From contig CM034407.1 in assembly GCA_019925095.2 (NCBI GenBank), forward strand, positions 8,320,710 to 8,384,709: a stretch of DNA of 64,000 nt, written 5' to 3'. Made by a program: the position numbers and the translations under genes. Position 1 is the first letter of the stretch. Each line of letters begins with the position of its first letter. A model generated the notes under the pieces. That model made no database searches, had not been told where the DNA came from, and saw only the letters and a list, made by a program, of their open reading frames with translations. This stretch comes from Dendrolimus kikuchii (Eukaryota; Arthropoda; Insecta; Lepidoptera; Lasiocampidae). This document shows positions 12,335 to 26,000 of the stretch, piece by piece.

Positions 12335-12690
12335 GCGCGTTCCTCTTGTAGCTCATAACGCTCAAACTTCCCCATCAGCTGTTCCACGGAGCAACCAAGG
12401 TCCTTATGGCCGCGGCGAAAAGGTCACTAATGACGTAATTATTTTCGATCACAGAGCGCTCACAACAACCCATATCAAGAGGTGGGTTGAAACTGTGGGA
12501 ATTGACAACAAAGCATTACTTCTCTCTATCGATTGACTTTGAAAAAGGTGCGATTTTCAAATCAACCAATAACATTTGTGTATTTCGTCGTTATTGACAT
12601 CAACGCCAATAATCCGTTCCACTGGAGTTTAGGATTGTAAGGCCCGCAAGTAAGTGAAACAGGAAAGATCGTGGTCGTGAACGTGGTCGT
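12335..12690. mobile_element. Diverged MITE copy related to 4202-4498
   Basis: Shares AGCTCATAACGCTC, GTCACTAATGACGTAATTA, TTTTCGATCACA and GGTCGTGAACGTGGTCG. An AT-rich insertion lies in the middle. Confidence 0.55.
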
Positions 12691-12810
12691 TTAGAGCTGT
12701 ATGTGGAAAGTAGCTATTGCGTATATAAAGAGATTTGTCTATCTAGTAATGTCAAGTATTTTATTCATAAATAATTGAGTTTTATAATAATCTTCAAACT
12801 AAAGCTTCAA

Positions 12811-13122
12811 TTTTTTTTATTGCGGGAGATTAGCAGACAGGCAGACGGCCTACTCGATGGAAAGCGGTTACCATCGCCTATGGACATTTGCAACAGCAAA
12901 GTTGCTACAAATGCGCTGCTACTCTCTTAAGGGAAACCGGAACCTGGTCACTAATGTCGGAACACAACTCAAGGTTGTTATGGCGACATACTTTAGACCA
13001 GGGGTGGTAGCCATCCAGTCGGGCAAATGCCCTACCACCTGGCTGTGGGTTGTTAAGTCGCCTCTTACGACAGGCCGCCCGGCCGCAGGAAATTGTATTC
13101 TTTCTCCGTTCCTGCACGAATA
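12811..13122 (-). mobile_element. SINE-like ~290-bp repeat copy
   Basis: Near full length, T-run at 12811-12818 marks its A-tail. Differs from the 1.8-kb copy at scattered bases (for example CGACATACTTTAGACC), placing it in a subfamily with the 54.3-kb copy. Confidence 0.8.
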
Positions 13123-13439
13123 AGATCAATTTGGGTAGTTACACCTCCTTCCCTTACTCAATATTCAGATACGGGATATTTATAATTTATATTAAAACTC
13201 TCAGCCAAATTATAGGTCTTTGACCAATGCTTAACGAGGGGACTTGTTCTTGTGGCAACATTAAAAAAAATCACAATTGTGTTGAAGATTTTCAACATAA
13301 ACCACAATTCTTCATTAAAATCCATCAATATTTCACAACTTCTATTCATTTTTAAACAAAATTAAACATTTTTAGTAAATGAACTGCACAGCAAAATGTC
13401 ACTTATCAAACTCCCGCCAAAAACCCATACGGCTTCAAA

Positions 13440-13690
13440 ATACCCTGGATACTTGGACCAAAGTGTCAAGGTTTGAAATAAAAGAAGATGTTTTCTCTAT
13501 GGAATAAGATAAACAGCCAATCAGAGATCGAGTCTGAGGAAATGAAATTTATGAAATGAAAGTCCGCCACATGTCCGCCATATCTACTACATCTTCTTTC
13601 TAATAGTGACGTTCGTATTTAATTTGTGTTAGATAGCGTTCTTGCGTAGTTGTTGTTTAATTTATTAATTTTTAGTTTAACTAGAATACG
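13440..13690 (+). promoter_or_regulatory. Putative ZC3H11A promoter and 5' UTR exon
   Basis: A consensus CCAAT box (AGCCAATCAG, CCAAT at 13517-13521) lies about 100 bp upstream of a T/G-rich stretch beginning near 13610 that could hold the transcription start. A strong donor (GTGAGT) at 13691 pairs with an acceptor (TTCACAG) ending at 13950. This gives a non-coding first exon ending at 13690 and a 260-nt first intron. The start site itself is inferred, not seen. Confidence 0.5.
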
Positions 13691-13950
13691 GTGAGTAAAG
13701 TGTACACAAAACATCTTTGACCTTTGGTAATTTTTTAATTTGGAACTTGTTTGGCCGCGCCGTTCTTTACGTATTGTCAAATGGAAAATCCTAGTTTTTA
13801 CGTATTTGCGGGCTCTTTTAAGAGTTATTTATAAATCCGACACGTTTATTGATTATAGTGTCGTATTTTGTAGTTTATTGAGGCGTATCTTTGAAGATAT
13901 AATTGTTTTTTTGTCGGCGTTGTATCCTCACGGTGTTCTTTAATTCACAG

Positions 13951-14032
13951 ACCCTAAACGGCAAATAACACCATGGAGTCTCCAAGAAAATTTAACGACT
14001 GCTACTTTTATTACTACTCCACATGTACCAAG
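13951..14032 (+). CDS. ZC3H11A: ZC3H11A exon with start codon and first half of CCCH finger 1
   Basis: The exon begins after the acceptor at 13949-13950. It has 22 nt of 5' UTR, then ATG at 13973, and encodes 20 residues (MESPRKFNDCYFYYYSTCTK). It ends at 14032 in phase 0 before GTAAGC. The intron splits finger 1 between its second and third cysteines. Confidence 0.9.
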
Positions 14033-17000
14033 GTAAGCAAACGTCATTGGTCATAAATCACGAAGTATTTCACAATAAGTTTTTGTCAATCGCGTAAAGA
14101 ACATTGCAAGTGTTTATAGGAAATATTGAGATTATTTTGCATAATTGCGATTGGTATGCAGTGTTATGTACTAGTCTTTTAGCAAAGAATAATTTTCCAA
14201 AGTTTTCGAATGATCAACTTACAATTAAACATCTGGTGAGACATAATATGTAGTAGCAGTCTGTGTTCAACAAATATCCACTTTATAAAGGTTTTTAATA
14301 TTAATGTATGTAACAGATAAATAAAAATACATTTTAATTCATTCTCAAAAATTGTGCTGAAAACAATTTGTTGTTACCAGGGTGACAACTGTATTTTCCG
14401 CCATGAACCATCAGCTCTGGGATGTGAAACTATGTGCACTGCATGGCAGCAAGGCAAGTGCATGGATAAACGCTGCAAGCTGCGGCATATGGAACTAAGG
14501 GTATGTCAATAATGTTTGCAATCAGATTTGTTTACACATCATTTAATTAATACCAAAGACATTAGAGGTGTGAAACATTCCTACTATTACAATACACTAT
14601 TGGTATTAAGCTCCAAACTAATGAGAATTATTTTAACATCAATATGAATGCACTTAGGCCTGAAAGTCTTAAGGCTATTAAATCCAAGTAATGAATCTAC
14701 TGTATAATTTTATTATTAAAATAATTCATTCTAAGTATTATTTAAACCTGGTTTTTAACTAGAAGTGCATATCAGTATGAAGATTATGTAACATGTTTCA
14801 CTTTTAGGTCATTTAAAAATATACAAATATCTGTCATAACATTTCTATATTTTGTTATTTTAAATTGTAATTTGGGTATATATTTTATATAACCTACAGT
14901 CATTATACATTTGGAAATATAATGTTTCAGAAAAACCGCAAGCAGATACCATGCTACTGGGAGAACCAGCCTGGTGGTTGCCGCAAAATGCACTGCCCAT
15001 TCATGCACAAGAACCCAGATGCACGTACTGATGGTATTGCCCCCAGTCAGCCAGCTCCCCCCACAATTGTGAGTATAATCCTGTTTTTTCTTAACTGCTG
15101 GAGATCATTTCTCTACAGAAGTCTATTTTGTTCTATTACTGTGCTTTTTTATGTTCATTACTTAGAGACTTCAGTACATCTTTTCAAGACCTTACTCTAT
15201 TGTTATTTAGTTTTTACTGGTGATAATTGACATTTTTGTACCTTGAAACTGCTGAGAAATACAAATTGAAATAATTTTTAAAATGATACATTCCATTCTC
15301 AATGTTAGTAGACCATGACTAGACTAGATCAAGTGTGGGGTATTTTAATTTTTTTTTAACTTATACTGTTATTTTTAATTAGTGTCAGGAGAGGTACTTG
15401 AGATGACAAAACTAATTTAATTGAAATCTGTTTAGACTGTGTACTTTAAGACCATGTGCCATAAGATTGGTCTTGAGTTTAGGAAAGTTTCAATGGTGCC
15501 ATGGGATGGACAATGAGTAGAGGATTTTCATTATGAAATATAAACTGAATTTGCTGTAACACTTAATTAGTGAGTATCCTTGTATGCACCCAAAAACAAG
15601 CTCTGCTCACTGTAAGACTTGTAGAATGTGTGAACAAAAAGATTGGGCTGTTGGGGTGTACAATTAATGGAGTTTGGGGTTTGGGACCTTAGTAGAGACT
15701 TCAGCCACTGCCTATAGCAATGTTTGAGGAACATGGATGAAGTATCCAGGCAGTGATTTGCCACCCACTGCTTGGGGCGATATGTGTAAGTGCTTGAAGG
15801 GTATACAGAAAGGTTCTAGTTTCACCTGGGCTCCTGACTTTAGGACTTCCCAGAAGATCAAGTGTTAGCTCTTCACTCTGCATCAGCCAGTTAAGGCAAG
15901 CACTGAGGTAGTGGCCTTACCCTCAAAGCTGTACATAATAATATTATTATGGTATAAATAATATCAGCCCATAAATATTTCACTCCTTGGCTACGGCCCT
16001 TCCTCTACAGGGGAATGACAGTATACCCATTACACTTGTCCAAAGCAGATTGGTGGCATAGACGCATCAGTTATCTAGATGTGCAGGTTTCATCATACTG
16101 TTTTTCTTCATTGTTAGCATTTAGTAATCAAACAATATGCACATTAGGTCAGAAAACTGCTTAACTGGTGCATGCTTTCTGGTCAGAATGCAAACCCACG
16201 CCCTTTAAGTTTGAGTGCACTAACTACTAAGCTTCCATGGCTTCTTTATTATTTATTATTGGTATAAAATTGTTATATTAATTAATAATTTTATGTTATA
16301 ATTTCATAGCCTCAGGGTGGTATGAACATCCCTGATACTGGTGTGTCTGGTGAACCACCAATGCCTGGTAATGTGACTGGTGTGGGTGCACCTGCTCCTC
16401 CGGTGCCTACACCTGTGCCTACTCCAGTGCCACTGCTCTGGCAGCAGCAACGTCAAGGTGAGCAAATTTCAATCCAGTAGGGAAAATTATGATCCATTAA
16501 CAATTTTTCAACCGTTTAAGAGTTGGTTCTAGTTAGATTATAAATTCAAGGTTCTGATAATATTTTGCTGACATGTCTACTATAATACACAATAACCCGA
16601 CGATGTATTCCCCAGTAGTGCTCGATTCGGCGATACTGGGTGTGCAGCTGTCCACGACGTCGGATCTGCGGCGCGTGCTCACGCCCCACGGGCACGCGCA
16701 CGCGCACCCACACGCGCATCCCCACGAACCGGCGCCCAACCCATACGCGCCCCTGCCCGTGGACCCACTCGTCGTCAACTTCGAGGAAGGTATGCGCCTC
16801 TACTGAAATCTAATGTACTAAGCCCGTTCCGCGCACTGTGTACTTTACGCATTTGTATACTATGCATACTGTGTATTGTGTACTGACCTCTATTATTACC
16901 ACTGGACTGGCTACTGGCATATAAATGTCAAGCTTATTTTTGTGCCAATATGCAGCGCGTTTGCGGTTTGTCTATGGAACTAATGTTAACTAATATAAGT

Positions 17001-20000
17001 AACTATTAGTTTATTAGGACCAACGCACTTAGCGCCTTGACTATCAGCGCCAAACAAACTGGCATAAAAATAAAACAACAGCAACCTGTCCATTGATAGT
17101 AATAATAGAGGTCAGTGTGTACTATGCGAAGTGTATACTACACCTTGTGTGTGTACCACATGATTGAGAAGGTATACCACTGCTGAATTCTTATTCTTCT
17201 CTTAAAATCTGTAATTTGCTCATTAATCGTTTGGAATGTGATTTTTTTAATTATTCAGAGTGTAATGAAAGACATTCCACATTTTAAACACTGCCAATGT
17301 TTTATATTATTTTCTGTAATCATTTTTCATTATGGTTTTCTAAAGACAACATTTAAAATATTTTACCATTAGATATTGAAGAATTTATCAGTGGACTTCT
17401 CGCATCGTAGAATGGGCTTCTTGGCGTCATTCAATGTTAATAATTTTAAAAATGTCGAGCATTAAAAAACGTTTATTTTATGGCTACTTAAGCCGTAATT
17501 AATGTTTAGTAACATGCTTCAATTTTAAATTTGATTTATTGATATTAAGCCATCAATCAAATAAAACCACCTTGATTTAATTGCACACTGTGCAATGCAG
17601 TGAAAACAACTATGTATAAACATCACTTTTTTGTGTTCAAGGTTAGTAACATTTTTTGTAACTAGAATGATATTCGACATATTTAAAATGTGAATAATGA
17701 ATTAAACAGCCAATATATTAATTGTAAGAATGCATTAGTTTTCAATGGAAACATTTACAAGTTAATGCACACTTTACAAAGATAAAGGAAATGTTTAGAT
17801 TATTATAACAAAAAAGAATTTAGTTCTTTGACATTTCAAAGTATAATGTTCCAAAGAGCTGAATATGATGTTACAATTATAAAATTGGTAACTATGTATT
17901 AAGAAGTGTGTTGATGTTACAATTGTCGCTCACTAATGATTCGCGCGTATAACGCGAAGGTAGTATTTATTGCCAATTTATTATGAAGTCAGTTAAATAC
18001 TAGATTTAAATAAGCATGTTTAAACTAAAGTATTTAGATTGAATGTGATACGTCATGTACCTATCTCTTTTATACGTGCACAAATATCGTACCGTCGCGC
18101 TCTCACAAAAGCAAAGCGCGAGCGAGATAGAAACACCTGTGCGTGAGCGAAAGAGATGGGAATATTTTATTTGGAACCAGACTACTTTATTTTCTAAACT
18201 GGATTGAACCACAGCTAAGAAATAGGTCTTTTAAATTTTAATATTCATATCAAACACCTTTATAGATGATAAATGTAATTATCAAGTAATTGTTGGAACC
18301 ATGATTTACAAGTGGTCACATCCTAATTCATTATTCTAACAAAAAGGGGGATGACATTTAGGATGGGTTAGGGTATTGTTAGACTTTAAAATTAACCTTA
18401 CAAGCCATCTGATGACATCAATAATCACTTTCATAATATTATATAGCATACTATAAAACTTATAAGAAAATAAAAATGTTGGATAAGCTAAATGTTACTA
18501 TACTCCTTTGAAGTTAAAAGAATTTCAGTTGTATTTATAACTTTCCATAACTCATATAATTTGTATGAAAATTTTTTTTTGGTATTATTTATGACTTTAA
18601 TTTTCAAACTGAATATTATTAGCAAGTCCAAAATTATATGAATTGGCATGAAATACTAGCTTCTCGTGTCTATAACATAATGGTAATATAACACTGCTTT
18701 AGATTTAGCAACTCTATGGCACTGTATGAATAATATAATCTGTCTTTGTTTGATTAATAAAGCTTAGAAAAACCAAATCCTCAAAGACGGAGCTGAGTTT
18801 GTCCTTATGTAGTGCCAATACATGGTTGACTTGAAATTACTAATCGAGTGGATGTGGTAGGAAATTAGTTTAATATTTTTTTTATTTATTCACATGTTAT
18901 TTCGTTAAGAAAATACCTTACATTATAGTCTGTCACAACACTGGAAAGTATTTTATACCTTTTGATATTTGATGTTTGGGCCTGAATAGTTCATTTCTAT
19001 TGAATGATTTAATATTCTTGGTGTAGCTTGTTGACGTTGTATGTTATATAGTTCATAATGTATTTTGGTTGATAATATGTGACTTAAAAAACTACCATTC
19101 AATATATGGCACATTAGTCATACATATTAAGTCGGGATTTCTATATCCTACTATATTTTACCTCGCTCTTTCTACTATTAGTAGTAATTTGACTACCACG
19201 GAATTTTCTCAATCGTCTAGATTTTCTTCGGGAGCTATTTGTTTTATGATTGAGGGTCCTTAGTCTATTTACATCTTAGTCCATTTTTATAGTCTTATCT
19301 ATTTTAATATCCACTTTTTACTCGCGTTGTGATTATTTTGTGTCGTCTGTATTTTATCTTCTATAGAGCCTTTCTAATAGTAGAAACAGTAAAAAATGTA
19401 TATGGCGAGGCGTAGGGAAATATTATTGCCGTTGTTAGCAACAGATTGCTGGCGTTATAAATGGTTTTCCACACAAAATCAGTAAGTATGTCATGTGCAG
19501 TTAATATGAAAACGATGTAAGGTGTAGCTGTAGCTCACTTTACATATCAAGATTTTATTTGTCTGCCGCATATCCCATGGCTCACTTTCTCCCCCTCCCC
19601 CTATTCCAATCCCATATCCCATCCTATCCCATGTCTGATGCCTTCATCTAATTAATACGCCTCTTCTATCCTCTTTATCCCATGCTAAAAGCTGGCAACG
19701 TGCGTTGATTTCGCCATTCGTGTCGCAAACGTCTCTAGGCGACGATTACCATTTTACATGAGTTGGGCCGGCTGCCTGTTTGCCAGATTTGAAATAAAAA
19801 AAGTCTCGAATCCCTTTGAGAATTTGGCAAATAAATAAACGTCTTCCCATCTTAGCTTCCTAGCCAGAAATCCTGTTGTATACAACCAATGGTACATACC
19901 ATCGGCCGGTTCTACATAGAAACCGGTTAGAAATGTATATAATGTGTTTTTAAACAGGGCGATTATTGCATTTGTTCTATCGCCATTTTAGACTTGTTAA

Positions 20001-23000
20001 AAGGAAATAATTTTAGTTTTCCAGTGTTGGACGAAACTAATGCACATTTGTTTTATATTTTAAATTGTAGTTTTATGCCCTTTATTTCTTTCTCTGATAG
20101 TCAATTATAGTATTTATTGAACATAGTGATATATTTGGATTCAGTTTTTTTTTGTCAAATTACATTTTAATGTTCGAAAGCAAATTGATTGCACCTTAAA
20201 CTGGATCCAGTAACTTATTTAATGGAGTTGAATTGTTTTATTTTAGATATAGTTTTGTTGCCGTAAGCAGCGGCATTTTGGTTGATTATAATATGTCGTC
20301 GTATTTAGAAAAGTTAGCTGTTTTTATACCATAGACAATGATTTAAAAAAAAAAAGGAGACAAGTAGGAGTCATTGATGGCTCCTAATTTATCCGTAGCT
20401 CTCTCACATGGTCCGATTCGGCGAATGTTGCAAGGAGATAAAAGGCGATTTCGGTATTTTTATATGTGCAATAAACTAGAGAATATTAGTCTCTTTTTTC
20501 ATATCTTAGCTAATTAGATTTATAAATAAATATCTTCTCGCTTTTTCATTTATCGTAATTGATAACAATTTATATTACATTTAAATAATGCGGCTGACGT
20601 TTCGTACCCGAGACCTTTGATATTACGCGGTTGAGGGTGCCGAACGAAATTCAGTACTGAAAGGATTTTAATGAATGTAGAAATGATTGAAAACATTATT
20701 TCTGACAGGCCTATTATACTAATAAACGGCAAGCAAACAAATACATTGTATAATATAATTTAAGCAGGTTATGCTTGTTATGGGTAATATATAATACAAC
20801 AGACTACTCTGGGATCAAATAGCGGAAAGCCATACTCGTTTTTTCAATAATATATAATTTCATTTCTGGCTGTCAGGTCAAATATGTTTGTGTCACTGTT
20901 AATGCACTGTAATAGTTGTTTGATTTTCAAAGTTATCATTGATTAACTTTTACAAATAGTAAATGAGATGTGAATTTCGGAATCAACTTTAATTTATTGC
21001 TATTGTCAGATGTCATAGACTAAATTATGCTATTAATAGGTCTATACATTGACAGTTCTTTGGAATATAATTCAGACTACATTCGCTAGAGTCCTTGAAG
21101 TATTTTTAGCTGCACAGATTTTTTGAATAGATGTTGATATAATCTTTGTCTATGATAGAAAAGTACATAATAAATAGGTTTAATAACATAAAATACAAAT
21201 AAAAATATATATACACGATTATTGTAAACTCATTAATATAGGTGAAAAAAAAGAAAAAAAAAAGCTTTATGCCTTTAAAATTGTTTGTATGTTAGTATGT
21301 AGGATGTTTTGAGGGGCTGGCAGTTTATAAAGGTACCAACTGCTATTTGCCCCTATATTATTTATATTCGCACTGTGAAATTTAGATAGAGCTAATGAAA
21401 TAATTGAAAAAAAAAATGTATCTTTAGACATACAAAATGAAAGCACAGTCTTACAATACTAAGTGGGTGTTAGCAACCTGTATATTTGTCAAACTTAGTG
21501 GTCGGTCTACATTAGCTACAAAAGTTTGAGCAATAACTTATTTTGTAATGAAAAACGGTTACTCCGCAATTGTTTGTTTCAAACTCCAACAATTATGCTA
21601 GCGTGACCTCAATTACATTATAAACACCAGTGATTCGATGAAGATTTTTGGTAACTAAAATAATTTTCTAACATTAACATACAGTTGCTCATTGGATTTG
21701 AATTATAATTTTCCCAAATTTAGTACAGTTTTACACAACTTACAATTCCGATCGGTAATTTTCGGTTGCACAGAAAAGTTCAGACTGGTTTCCGACATGT
21801 AAATAATCTATATTGAACTGTTTGCAAGCGGAAACGACAGTGTTGCTTGCTATGCATTCTAAACTCTGATTCGTTTACACGATTCGTACACTGTCGCGCA
21901 CTACTAAAATTGGTCTACTGCGCAGGTGCATCGGAAGGAGTTATGTGCGTGATTTAGGAACAAAATCAGTTATTGCCTAGCCTTGTGAAGGTAATCTAGA
22001 CCAGCCATTAAAAGTGATAAACCATATTAGAGATATACACCACACGGTTCGTATAACTGTGCTTTCCATAAAAAAAAAATTACGTGCTTAAGATCGTATT
22101 ATCCGATTTTAGAAAAGAAAAAAAGAGATAAGCTAAAACAAGCATATACTTGCTTAGAAGTTTTTGGTAATATTTGATAATGCTTCCCATTATCATGAAT
22201 TTATGAAGGTAGTTCAACATTTTGGTTTTTGAATGATTAGGTTTTCCTTTTCTCATCAGCATAATGAAGTCAATTTTTTATTTTTTTATTTTTGCACTGA
22301 GAGTAAAGTTCCTATATTTATTACAAAATTTTCGCAAAAAGTATAAACAGGAATTTTGAAATGTATAAATAAGTAATAAAAAAAATAATTTGTCTATGAT
22401 CCATGGTACGCCTAGTCATTATTTATGTAACTATTTACCAATGTTTAAAAAAAATAGTCTCAATCGGTGGGGTAATGTAGGTATGAAATTAATTACATAT
22501 GTCAATGTTCTAGAGTGCTCACTGTGTAACGATTTTTTCAAGAAATTTATATAATTTTAAAGTAACTGGTATTTCACTAATTATTATTTTAGTGTACATG
22601 GCGCCTATTTTTATTAGTTTTTTTTACTTTTTAAGCGGACCGAAACGCCAGTTTTACTACATTAGAAATTCCAAGATATTTTTCTAACAGTTCCATTGAA
22701 ATGCGTAAATGTACTCGTGGCTGAACGTGTTATGTCGCAACTGTGTTACGAGTTACGTTATTCCTTAAAATTTTCCATTCTTTATATTTTATAATTGGAC
22801 GTAGTTATCCAAACCGACATTAACCCACAGTATGACAAGTTTGAGATAATTAAGACGAACATAAAACATAGAATAGTGAAGGAAACCTGATTTCTAAAAG
22901 TATTTTGGATAATAAATATAGCTTGGATCTTTTTAGTATAAATAAAACGCGATTTGGAGCAATCCTGTGTATTTACTCAAGTTTGCCATAATCGTGGGTT

Positions 23001-26000
23001 GATCTCGGATGTATTTACGTCCAATTGAAAATGGGAGAGGAGAAACTAGGGCATGTCGCCATCTAGGAAAAAATAATAATTAGATGATGCTAGTGACTGT
23101 TGGTCCGGGCAACTTATCCTTCTCCGCTTTTCCTAGATTCAGTACTGCCGGTCTATGGGGGATTATGAAAATGTCAGAAATTGCGCCATTTCTAGAAAGA
23201 AAGAAAGAGGAAGTAAGAAAAAGAATATTGTATTGAAAAAAATGATGCATTACATTAAAAGGAAAAAGAACACAATATATTCACAATAAATTTTACACAA
23301 AAATAAACAGACTTGATTCACAAAACATCGGCAGACAAACACACACATAGTATATCCCCAAGCTAAGCAAGTTACGCTTGTGTTATGGGTAATATACAAC
23401 GGACCACAATGGGGCCGATCCCAGACACCCAGACCATAGTAAATAACAGAAAGTTCGTTTCCGAAATTTACCACGCCAGGAATCGAACCCGGAGCCCCTG
23501 CGTTTCAACGAGTTCGACCGGCTCGACCACAGAGGCCGCCAACAAACACAAAGACATACATAAATAAGACATGTTTGTTACTCTTACTATTACATACATA
23601 CATACATATTATGCCCTCATCCACGCTAACAAGGAAGGAAGTGGGATGCGATAGTGTACCATGTACGACATAATAATGGTTGTTGCTTTTTTTAATTGCA
23701 TGAGTTCAGCAGACAGGCAGCCGGCGCACCTGATGGAAAGCGGTTACCTTTACCTACAGAAATTTGCAACACTGAAGGTGTTACAAATGCGCTGCTGCTC
23801 TCTAAAGGATAGACTAGAGCCTGGTCGCTATGCCAGAACACAACGTGTTTACATACTCGCGCTGCCTATTTCCCTCGTCATTTTCCTGCTTATTACCGTG
23901 GTAGTGTAGCTATGAGAGGCGTTAAATTTTTATAGAGGACTTGAATTAAGAATCGACTCCAGTGTCAGCACTTAGACCTACAGATAATGTCGCATAATAT
24001 TTTTAAATGTGCTCATCTACTCAAAACGTGATTTGGTTTAGTCGCCAACATTACTTTAAATTTAAAAAAAAAACAAAATTGCTAGTGGAATGTCGAAGAA
24101 ATGATTATTAGAATCTTTTGAATGTTGTCAGTACAAATCCCGGTTACTAATACAGGCAGCTGATTAGTGGGAATTTATTTCGTATTTCTAGCAATACTAT
24201 TCTTATTATAGTGTAATATTATAAAGCCTTGTCTCTTTTTTGTAATACATAAAATATTATTTGTTTTATCCTTAGTGTAATTGTTGGAATGTTCAAGTTT
24301 TTTTCTGTTAGAATGTAATTTTTTATCTGTCGTTTTTTAAGATGAATAAAGACAGCATCTTTATACATACTTCTCAATAATGTTTACCGTTCATATATTT
24401 TTCATGGCAATTACCTACGTATGTTTATTCCAAGAAGAGTATAAGGAATATAACATCGCCCAGTAAAAATAGAACACTGAAAAGCTACTAGATGGCGCTA
24501 CTAGTTATTGTTTTCTCGATTGTTGACGTTATTATGTAGATCATATCTTTTTTTAACCAATTCAGTGGAAAATCTAAGAGCAAATTGTTATTGACTGGTA
24601 TTTGGTCTAAAAATATGTTCTTATTCGTGTAATGTAAATGAATTTGCTGCAATGCAACAGTTGACAATGTCATATTATTATGTATTTTGTTATTTTAAAA
24701 TTGTCTGTGCCATTTGTGCCGGGTGTGATTGTAATGATTTTTAACCGAATGCCTTTTTTTCATTTCTGGAATTTTAGCTATTTTTCACTATTTTAGTTAC
24801 AGCAACAGATAGTACTTCTTATAGGTTTGTCTAAAGATGTTGTCTAATATACATTAGAAGCAATATAATTATTGATTTGTTGAATATGGATTACTGCTAT
24901 AAAACTTTTGATTTTGAATAACCATTACAAACTAATAACTGAAGTAGAGGATCTAATATTGAATTCTAGGACCTGTCCAATACGTTACAAACTTTCTGGC
25001 GTATGCACAGTATAATTTTCCATGAAAAAATTACTGCACATGCACGCTTCTATCCTGGTTTTGGATCCGTTATGTTCTTAGGATAATATTAGTATTAGCG
25101 ACTGTTTTACGCAGATGTAGCGATGGGTTTAATGCGTTATTTGTAATGAAACATTGCTTTTAATTGCCAATGACGTTATACATTGACAGATAACGTTTGT
25201 ATATACATTAAAGTAGCTAATCATTAACGGCGTTATTTTTAACGCTATAAACACGACGCATTTGGTCACAGTCAGTAACATTATCTCAGATAGAGCAGGA
25301 ACACAACAACAGCTAAACGATAATTCCATTACGTAAAGCTGAATAAGTCCGTTTAATTGTTTTCGATAAGCGTCTTGATACCGCTAAGCGCCGCCAATGC
25401 CATAAATAACAAATTAAACACGATCAATAATCCACATTCAACAAATTAATCCAGTAATCTATTAATATATATATAAGGTTTGTATTTTCGAAGTATATAA
25501 TAAAATTGAGTGAGCAGCACTTTTGATACTTACACGTATACCATGACAATGATGGTTTACAATATCCAAATTTAAACGATTGGGAATTGGGGATGTAGAA
25601 ATGTAGGATAGTGATAGATTTATTTCACTTTATTCGCGGCGCAGGCGCATATAAATATATCCACTGTCAATCCCGGAGAGTGTTTTATTAGTAAAGGTGG
25701 ATGATACATTAGTATACCTTGTGGATTACAATCGCCCAGTGAAAAATGTTATTCTGTTAACACTCCCAAATTCTACATTACTAGAGCTATAGAATAACAT
25801 TACTAGGCTATTGACCAACACGATTATTTTAGTTTTTAGACGATCTTATTCAATAAAATACTACCTATATACTTATTTCAACAAACTTGTGTGGACAGCC
25901 CCACTCGCTAGACGCACAGGTTTGTATGGAAGAAAACTTTAGAATTAACTTCGCCTTTGTACTTCATCGCCGTTATTTTATAATTTTATATGTAGCTTTT

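Noticed and set aside
16533..16778. Minus-strand Gly/Cys-rich frame
   Set aside because: Antisense of the ZC3H11A His-rich exon.
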